From the NCBI GenBank assembly GCA_030669465.1, contig DAOVDN010000012.1, forward strand, positions 1 to 11,165: 11,165 bases of DNA, given 5' to 3'. The stretch is from Desulfobacterales bacterium (GTDB lineage: Bacteria; Desulfobacterota; Desulfobacteria; Desulfobacterales; ETH-SRB1). How positions within the stretch are numbered: the first letter of the stretch is position 1; each line of letters opens with the position of its first letter. The position numbers were made by a program, and so were the translations under genes. Positions 8,142 to 11,165 of this stretch are shown here, piece by piece. A model generated the notes under the pieces. The model ran no database searches. It worked only from the letters and a program-made list of their open reading frames with translations, and was not told where the DNA came from.

Positions 8142-9389
8142 TCAAAACTCTTTTATTCTCTCTACAATACCATCTATAGGAATCAAAACCTGCTCTTTAG
8201 TCATCATGTTCCGCATGATAACCGCTCCTTCCTCAAGCTCCTTTTCCCCAACAATCAGCACATGCCCTGCACCAAGCCTGTCTGCCCGTTTCATCTGGCT
8301 TTTTAAGCTCCTGCCGGCAAAATCCATTTCCGCCCTGACTCCTTCAAGATTGAGGGCGCAAACCCACTCAAAAGCTATCGACCGGCTTTTTTCACCAAGC
8401 GCTGCTACAAAAACACGGGGATGTTGCATGAAATCTTTAATTTTAAGACCTGTTATCTCGGTCAATCTGTCAACACCTATTGCAAAACCTACTGCGGGCT
8501 GATCAGGTCCGCCAAGGGCCTTTACAAGGTTATCATACCGGCCGCCTCCTGCTACAGCATTCTGGGCACCTAATGAGCTGGTTTGAATCTCGAAGGTTGT
8601 ACGTGTATAATAATCAAGCCCTCTGACCAGGCGCTTGTCGATCACAAAAGGAATTTTAAGCCTTTCAAGAGATTCCTTTACTCCCTCAAAATGACTGCTG
8701 CATTCGGAACATAAAAAATCGAGTACGGAAGGTGCGCCGGCTATAGCCTCACGGCATGAAGGCACTTTGCAATCAAGCACCCTTAAAGGGTTTCGTTTGC
8801 TCCTTCTGGTACAATCCGAACAAAGCTTTTCTGTTGTGGACAACAAGAAATCAGAAAGAGCTTCTCTGAACTTCGGACGGCATATCGAACACCCTAATGA
8901 ATTTATATGGACTTCAGCATCAGTAACCGACAGCCTTGAAAAGAGCGTCACAAGCAGAAAGATAAGCTGGGCATCAATAAGTGGCGAATCAATGCCGAAC
9001 ACTTCGGCATTGATCTGGTAAAACTGTCTGTACCTCCCCTTTTGGGGTCTTTCCCTTCGAAACATGGGACCGATAGTATAAAATTTATGGATCACGTCTT
9101 TTGTATACAGCCTGTGCTGAATATAGGACCGTACAACAGAAGCGGTGGCCTCCGGCCGCAGAGTAACAGGGTCTTTCTTTTTGTCATAGAAGGTGTACAT
9201 TTCCTTTTCTACAATATCAGTATCCTCGCCTATGCTTCTGGCGAAAAGCTCGGCACGTTCCAGAATCGGCGGGCGTATCTCCTTAAAGCCGAAATCCTCA
9301 AAAAGAGATCGAGCAGTCTTTTCTATCTGCTGCCAGACTTCCACCTCTCCTGGAAGTATATCTTTAAATCCTCTAATTAATTGTATCAT
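8142..9389 (-). CDS. hisS: histidine-tRNA ligase
   Basis: Class II synthetase of 415 residues, close to the usual bacterial length. It attaches histidine to tRNA-His in the cytoplasm. Visible landmarks are the N-terminal RGFKDILPGE, motif 1 region (GFKEIRPPILE, 34-44), the TLRPE motif (76-80), motif 2 (MFRRERPQKGRYRQF, 109-123), HisA (RGLDYYTRTTFE, 256-267), HisB (AGGGRYDNL, 280-288), motif 3 (AVGFAIGVDRL, 299-309) and a C-terminal anticodon-binding domain (about 325-415). The insertion region carries C167/C170, C190/C193, C207, C212 and C227/C230, a pattern of CxxC pairs shared with many bacterial HisRS that may bind zinc. ATG start with AAAAGGA upstream. First gene of the hisS-aspS-helicase operon. 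I see no T-box or strong promoter in the short leader. Confidence 0.97.
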   Translation of the reverse strand: MIQLIRGFKDILPGEVEVWQQIEKTARSLFEDFGFKEIRPPILERAELFARSIGEDTDIVEKEMYTFYDKKKDPVTLRPEATASVVRSYIQHRLYTKDVIHKFYTIGPMFRRERPQKGRYRQFYQINAEVFGIDSPLIDAQLIFLLVTLFSRLSVTDAEVHINSLGCSICRPKFREALSDFLLSTTEKLCSDCTRRSKRNPLRVLDCKVPSCREAIAGAPSVLDFLCSECSSHFEGVKESLERLKIPFVIDKRLVRGLDYYTRTTFEIQTSSLGAQNAVAGGGRYDNLVKALGGPDQPAVGFAIGVDRLTEITGLKIKDFMQHPRVFVAALGEKSRSIAFEWVCALNLEGVRAEMDFAGRSLKSQMKRADRLGAGHVLIVGEKELEEGAVIMRNMMTKEQVLIPIDGIVERIKEF

Positions 9390-9443
9390 ATTACATAGTC
9401 CTTTTGGGCAAGGTTCTAACTTCGGCCACTATCCTATTGTGTC

Positions 9444-9467
9444 GATTGAAGATTGAAGATTGAAGAT
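9444..9467. repeat. 7-bp tandem repeat GATTGAA, 3.4 copies
   Basis: GATTGAA is repeated at 9444-9450, 9451-9457 and 9458-9464, followed by GAT. It lies 55-78 bases upstream of the hisS start, in its leader or promoter, so copy number changes could affect hisS expression. The period is the same (7 bp) as the larger array at 9573-9656. Confidence 0.85.
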
Positions 9468-9507
9468 ATTCTACTTACAAGTTTATAACAAAAAAAGACA
9501 TAGAGAC

Positions 9508-9559
9508 CTGTACCGCCAGCCTGTGTGCATGTCCACCCGCAGACAGGCTGGCGGTACAG
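9508..9559. repeat. perfect 17-bp inverted repeat (REP-like hairpin)
   Basis: CTGTACCGCCAGCCTGT (9508-9524) is the exact reverse complement of 9543-9559, with an 18-base loop. It is clearly more GC-rich than the surrounding spacer and lies between the divergent hisS and panB genes. No T-run follows on either side, so it is not a typical terminator. It looks like a REP-type or miniature mobile palindrome; a genome-wide count would settle this. Confidence 0.8.
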
Positions 9560-9572
9560 ACAGGAGCGATTC

Positions 9573-9656
9573 CACAAATCATCAATCACAAATCACAAAT
9601 CACAAATCACAAATCACAAATCGACAATCGACAATCGACAATCGACAATCGACAAT
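9573..9656. repeat. 12-unit heptamer tandem array with two repeat types
   Basis: Twelve units of exactly 7 bp: CACAAAT, a variant CATCAAT, five more CACAAAT (9587-9621), then five CGACAAT (9622-9656). The switch between unit types is sharp and keeps the frame of 7. Short open frames across it only encode repeated peptide and have no ribosome-binding site. The remainder of the 9390-9790 spacer holds the hairpin, the GATTGAA repeat and the panB promoter. Confidence 0.9.
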
Positions 9657-9729
9657 CATCGGGACCTCTTATTGCATAACCTTAAATTTTATCTCAGTGA
9701 TAACCATTTAGTCAATACTAATGTTTTGC

Positions 9730-9758
9730 TTGACACCAAAATTGGATAATTGGATAAT
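9730..9758 (+). promoter_or_regulatory. near-consensus sigma-70 promoter for panB
   Basis: A perfect -35 TTGACA (9730-9735), a 17-bp spacer and the -10 GATAAT (9753-9758) predict transcription starting near 9765, about 25 bases ahead of the panB start codon. An 8-bp tandem repeat ATTGGATA (9741-9748 and 9749-9756) occupies most of the spacer and overlaps the -10 box, so a second GATAAT lies 8 bp closer at an unworkable distance. Confidence 0.75.
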
Positions 9759-9790
9759 TATAAAAATCAACGAATCGAAGGAAAAACACT

Positions 9791-10579
9791 ATGCAATCAC
9801 AAGTTACGATTACTACTCTTTATAAGATGAAGGAAAAAGGTGAAAAAATAGTTGCTCTTACAGCCTATGATTATCCATTTGCAAAGATAGTTGATGAATC
9901 AGGGGCGCATATCATCCTTGTAGGGGATTCAGTAGGGATGGTGGTTCAAGGAGAATCGAGCACCCTGCCGGTTACAATGGATCAAATGATATACCATACC
10001 CGCATGGTATCAAAAGCCGCTGGACATGCAATGATTGTCGGTGACATGCCGTTTATGTCTTACCAGGCAAGTATAGAAGATGCAATTGCCAATTCAGGAC
10101 GTTTTCTTAAAGAAGCAGGTGCCGCTGCAATCAAGCTGGAAGGAGGAAGAGCAGTCAGTAAAATAATAAAAGCAATTTCAAAGGCAGGAATTCCGGTACA
10201 GGGCCACATAGGCCTTACACCGCAATCTGTTCACCAGATGGGAGGCTACAAGGTACAGCGCAATGAAGAACAGCTCATGGCAGATGCCCTTGAGATAGAA
10301 TCCGCCGGAGCCTTTTCCGTTGTTTTAGAAGGTATCCCATCCGAAATTTCAGAAAAGATAACTAAAGCACTTACCATACCAACAATAGGAATAGGAGCAG
10401 GTCCGCATTGCGACGGGCAGATACTTGTGCTGCATGACCTTCTGGGGTTAAATGACAGGCATCTGCCAAAATTCGTAAAACAATATGCCAATCTGCTTGA
10501 TAATGCAAAAGCCGGAATAAAAGAGTACGTAGAGGAAGTCCAGGCAGGTAAATTTCCCGCCAAAAAGCATTGTTATTGA
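9791..10579 (+). CDS. panB: 3-methyl-2-oxobutanoate hydroxymethyltransferase (ketopantoate hydroxymethyltransferase)
   Basis: PanB, 262 residues, about the length of the E. coli enzyme. It transfers a one-carbon unit from methylenetetrahydrofolate to 2-oxoisovalerate to give ketopantoate, the committed step towards pantothenate and CoA, in the cytoplasm. The barrel enzyme keeps its metal and substrate residues: TAYDYPFA (24-31), D46 in LVGDSVGM, D85 in [11 protein letters not shown]115/E117 in IKLEGG, the GHIGLTPQS motif (138-146), the catalytic Glu E180 in VVLEGIP and [12 protein letters not shown] (199-210). The ATG has AAGGA 8 bases upstream and a strong promoter at 9730. panC and panD, often adjacent, are not in the window; an IS110-type element lies downstream instead. 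Confidence 0.97.
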   Translation: MQSQVTITTLYKMKEKGEKIVALTAYDYPFAKIVDESGAHIILVGDSVGMVVQGESSTLPVTMDQMIYHTRMVSKAAGHAMIVGDMPFMSYQASIEDAIANSGRFLKEAGAAAIKLEGGRAVSKIIKAISKAGIPVQGHIGLTPQSVHQMGGYKVQRNEEQLMADALEIESAGAFSVVLEGIPSEISEKITKALTIPTIGIGAGPHCDGQILVLHDLLGLNDRHLPKFVKQYANLLDNAKAGIKEYVEEVQAGKFPAKKHCY

Positions 10580-10664
10580 ATAGATGGTTGCAGACCGCTG
10601 AACGTAGGGCTGATTTATACTGTGAACGGTCATAATTGGAGCTTTTTTATTATGTTTTCTTCAC

Positions 10665-10729
10665 CACGAAGCACGAAGAACACAAAGAAATTATAAAAGC
10701 ATTAATTCTAATCTTCGTGCTCCTTCGTG
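10665..10729. repeat. intergenic inverted repeat of CACGAAG units
   Basis: Two CACGAAG units (10665-10678) are mirrored by two CTTCGTG units (10713-10719 and 10723-10729), giving a 14-bp stem with a 3-base bulge and an AT-rich loop. Sequences built from repeated CACGAAG/CTTCGTG recur as intergenic elements in many environmental bacterial genomes, as I recall. It lies downstream of panB. In 10580-10664 I see only a weak GACCG/CGGTC pair (10593-10597/10627-10631) and T6 at 10643-10648, not a convincing terminator. Confidence 0.65.
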
Positions 10730-10795
10730 TCCTTGTATGTTCAAAGTTAGAAAAAATTAAAATTAAACGGAGTGCGAGGATGTCCCCCGCCCTCT

Positions 10796-10801
10796 TATAG
10801 T
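10796..10801 (+). promoter_or_regulatory. candidate -10 box of the IS110-type element
   Basis: TATAGT at 10796-10801 is a good -10 hexamer, yet no matching -35 lies 16-18 bp upstream. In several IS110-family elements a full promoter forms only in the excised circle, when a -35 from the right end joins a -10 near the left end; this lone -10 fits that arrangement. Transcription would begin near 10808. Inference only. Confidence 0.3.
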
Positions 10802-10830
10802 AATACGAAAACGAAAAGCTTTCTTTTATC

Positions 10831-10986
10831 GGTAAAACCAATCATCATAGCGGAAGAGAAGGATTGTGTCTTGGGCCACGAGCCCGTCACGAAGTTTCTT
10901 CCTTCCGCCAGGTTTAAGTCGGGGATTAACTTGGTGCATGACACCGCAGAGTGACAAGGCTGATGATTCCTGGCATCTATTTTACC
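10831..10986 (+). ncRNA. candidate bridge (seeker) RNA of the IS110-type element
   Basis: The segment can close on itself. GGTAAAA (10831-10837) pairs with TTTTACC (10980-10986). CCA (10838-10840) then pairs with TGG (10971-10973), and ATCATCA (10841-10847) with TGATGAT (10961-10967). Inside is a long hairpin: GCGGAAG/CTTCCGC (10850-10856/10902-10908), TTGTG/CACGA (10864-10868/10888-10892) and GGGC/GCCC (10873-10876/10882-10885). A second arm can form as CAGGTT/AACTTG (10909-10914/10928-10933) with a 13-base loop, or as GGTG/CACC (10933-10936/10942-10945). The true transcript could run from about 10808 to about 11003. Position directly before an IS110-group transposase supports a bridge RNA; the guide loops cannot be assigned without the element's ends. 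Confidence 0.5.
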
Positions 10987-11003
10987 AAAAAGGAGGTTTT
11001 CCG

Positions 11004-11165
11004 ATGCAATCATTTTACTTGGGCAGCGATGTTAGCAAAGGGTATGCTGATTTCGTAATTCTGGATTTGAAAAAGCAACAAGTTATGAAAAACTTTCAAC
11101 TCGATGATACATTTGAGGGACAGTGTCATCTCTATGACATCCTCAGCCAGTTCCTGGCGGATCAT
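11004..11165 (+). CDS. IS110-family transposase (DEDD recombinase), N-terminal fragment
   Basis: Only the first 54 residues are in the window; the frame is open to the edge. The start MQSFYLGSDVSKGYADFVILD matches the N-terminus of IS110 transposases, where the Asp of DVSK (D9) is the first acidic residue of the RuvC-like DEDD catalytic site. The later part, NFQLDDTFEG, also fits the family. The start is well supported by AGGAGG at 10991-10996, 7 bases upstream. The remaining catalytic residues and the C-terminal serine domain lie outside, so I cannot say whether the gene is intact. In this family the protein recombines DNA using a bridge RNA encoded in the same element. Confidence 0.85.
   Translation, partial: MQSFYLGSDVSKGYADFVILDLKKQQVMKNFQLDDTFEGQCHLYDILSQFLADH

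Larger units (their letters stand above)
10790..11165 (+). mobile_element. left end of an IS110-family insertion sequence, cut by window edge
   Basis: The start of an IS110-type transposase (11004 onward) is preceded by about 200 bases of non-coding sequence with strong folding potential, as in the IS110 group where the non-coding region lies at the left end. The exact left boundary cannot be fixed: these elements lack terminal inverted repeats. I place it roughly between the inverted repeat ending at 10729 and the candidate -10 at 10796. The right end lies beyond the window. Confidence 0.6.

Noticed and set aside
8127..8145. aspS start at TTG 8145 with a 4-base overlap with hisS
   Set aside because: The TTG at 8127 has AAGGAG 8 bases upstream while 8145 has none, so the shorter form is preferred; the overlap may be only apparent.
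8590..8895. Cysteine-rich stretch in HisRS as a novel domain
   Set aside because: Comparable CxxC patterns occur in the insertion region of many bacterial HisRS, so this is ordinary for the family.
9390..9480. T-box or other riboswitch controlling hisS-aspS
   Set aside because: The leader is short, filled with a GATTGAA repeat, and shows neither the T-box sequence nor a terminator stem.
9573..9656. CRISPR-like regular array
   Set aside because: Units are 7 bp with no spacers between them; it is a simple tandem repeat.
9460..9749. Small open frames rich in repeated Asn/Gln/Ser peptides
   Set aside because: They are translations of the heptamer array and the hairpin, have no ribosome-binding site, and cover the panB promoter.
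10593..10650. Rho-independent terminator after panB
   Set aside because: GACCG/CGGTC arms are short and 29 bases apart, and the T-run at 10643 is 11 bases beyond the stem, so the fit is poor.
10772..11013. Short open frames on both strands across the region before the transposase
   Set aside because: No recognisable protein and no good start signals; the stretch is better explained as structured non-coding DNA of the IS.

Overview
The window (11,165 bases, moderately AT-rich) looks like chromosomal DNA of a Gram-negative anaerobe-type bacterium. My best guess is the Desulfobacterota (former Deltaproteobacteria). The grounds are the hisS-aspS tandem, a non-discriminating-type AspRS, a Ski2-like helicase, and gene spacers filled with short tandem repeats. 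The taxonomic call is inference only. There is no rRNA, tRNA or CRISPR array, and most genes are housekeeping.

Layout from left to right: (1) 1-1862, minus strand: a two-component system with a compact histidine kinase first and an OmpR/PhoB-type response regulator after it. (2) 1863-2211: an AT-rich divergent spacer with three TTGTAAAA boxes, two of them 11 bp apart in tandem, and a nested palindrome. It could be the operator region of the two-component system. (3) 2212-4134, plus strand: a stand-alone protein of about 640 residues with a probable flavin-type TIM-barrel core and a cysteine-containing C-terminal half. I cannot name its function. (4) 9389 down to 4182, minus strand: a tight operon hisS - aspS - Ski2-like helicase (4-nt to 14-nt spacing depending on the aspS start, then 7 nt). 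AspRS carries the His/Gly pair typical of enzymes that charge both tRNA-Asp and tRNA-Asn. (5) 9390-9790: a repeat-rich divergent spacer with a 17-bp hairpin, two kinds of 7-bp tandem repeat, and a near-consensus sigma-70 promoter for panB. (6) 9791-10579, plus strand: panB, first dedicated step of pantothenate/CoA synthesis, without panC next to it. (7) 10580-11165: an intergenic inverted repeat, then the left end of an IS110-family element, cut by the window edge.

The most interesting part is the right end. The start of a DEDD (IS110-type) transposase is preceded by about 200 bases of non-coding DNA. That stretch can fold into a closed, multi-branched RNA (7-bp closing stem 10831-10837/10980-10986, with inner stems). 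This is the place where IS110-group elements encode their bridge (seeker) RNA, so this is a candidate RNA-guided recombinase with its guide RNA. The second candidate for novelty is the unnamed barrel protein at 2212-4134 with its possible two-component control.
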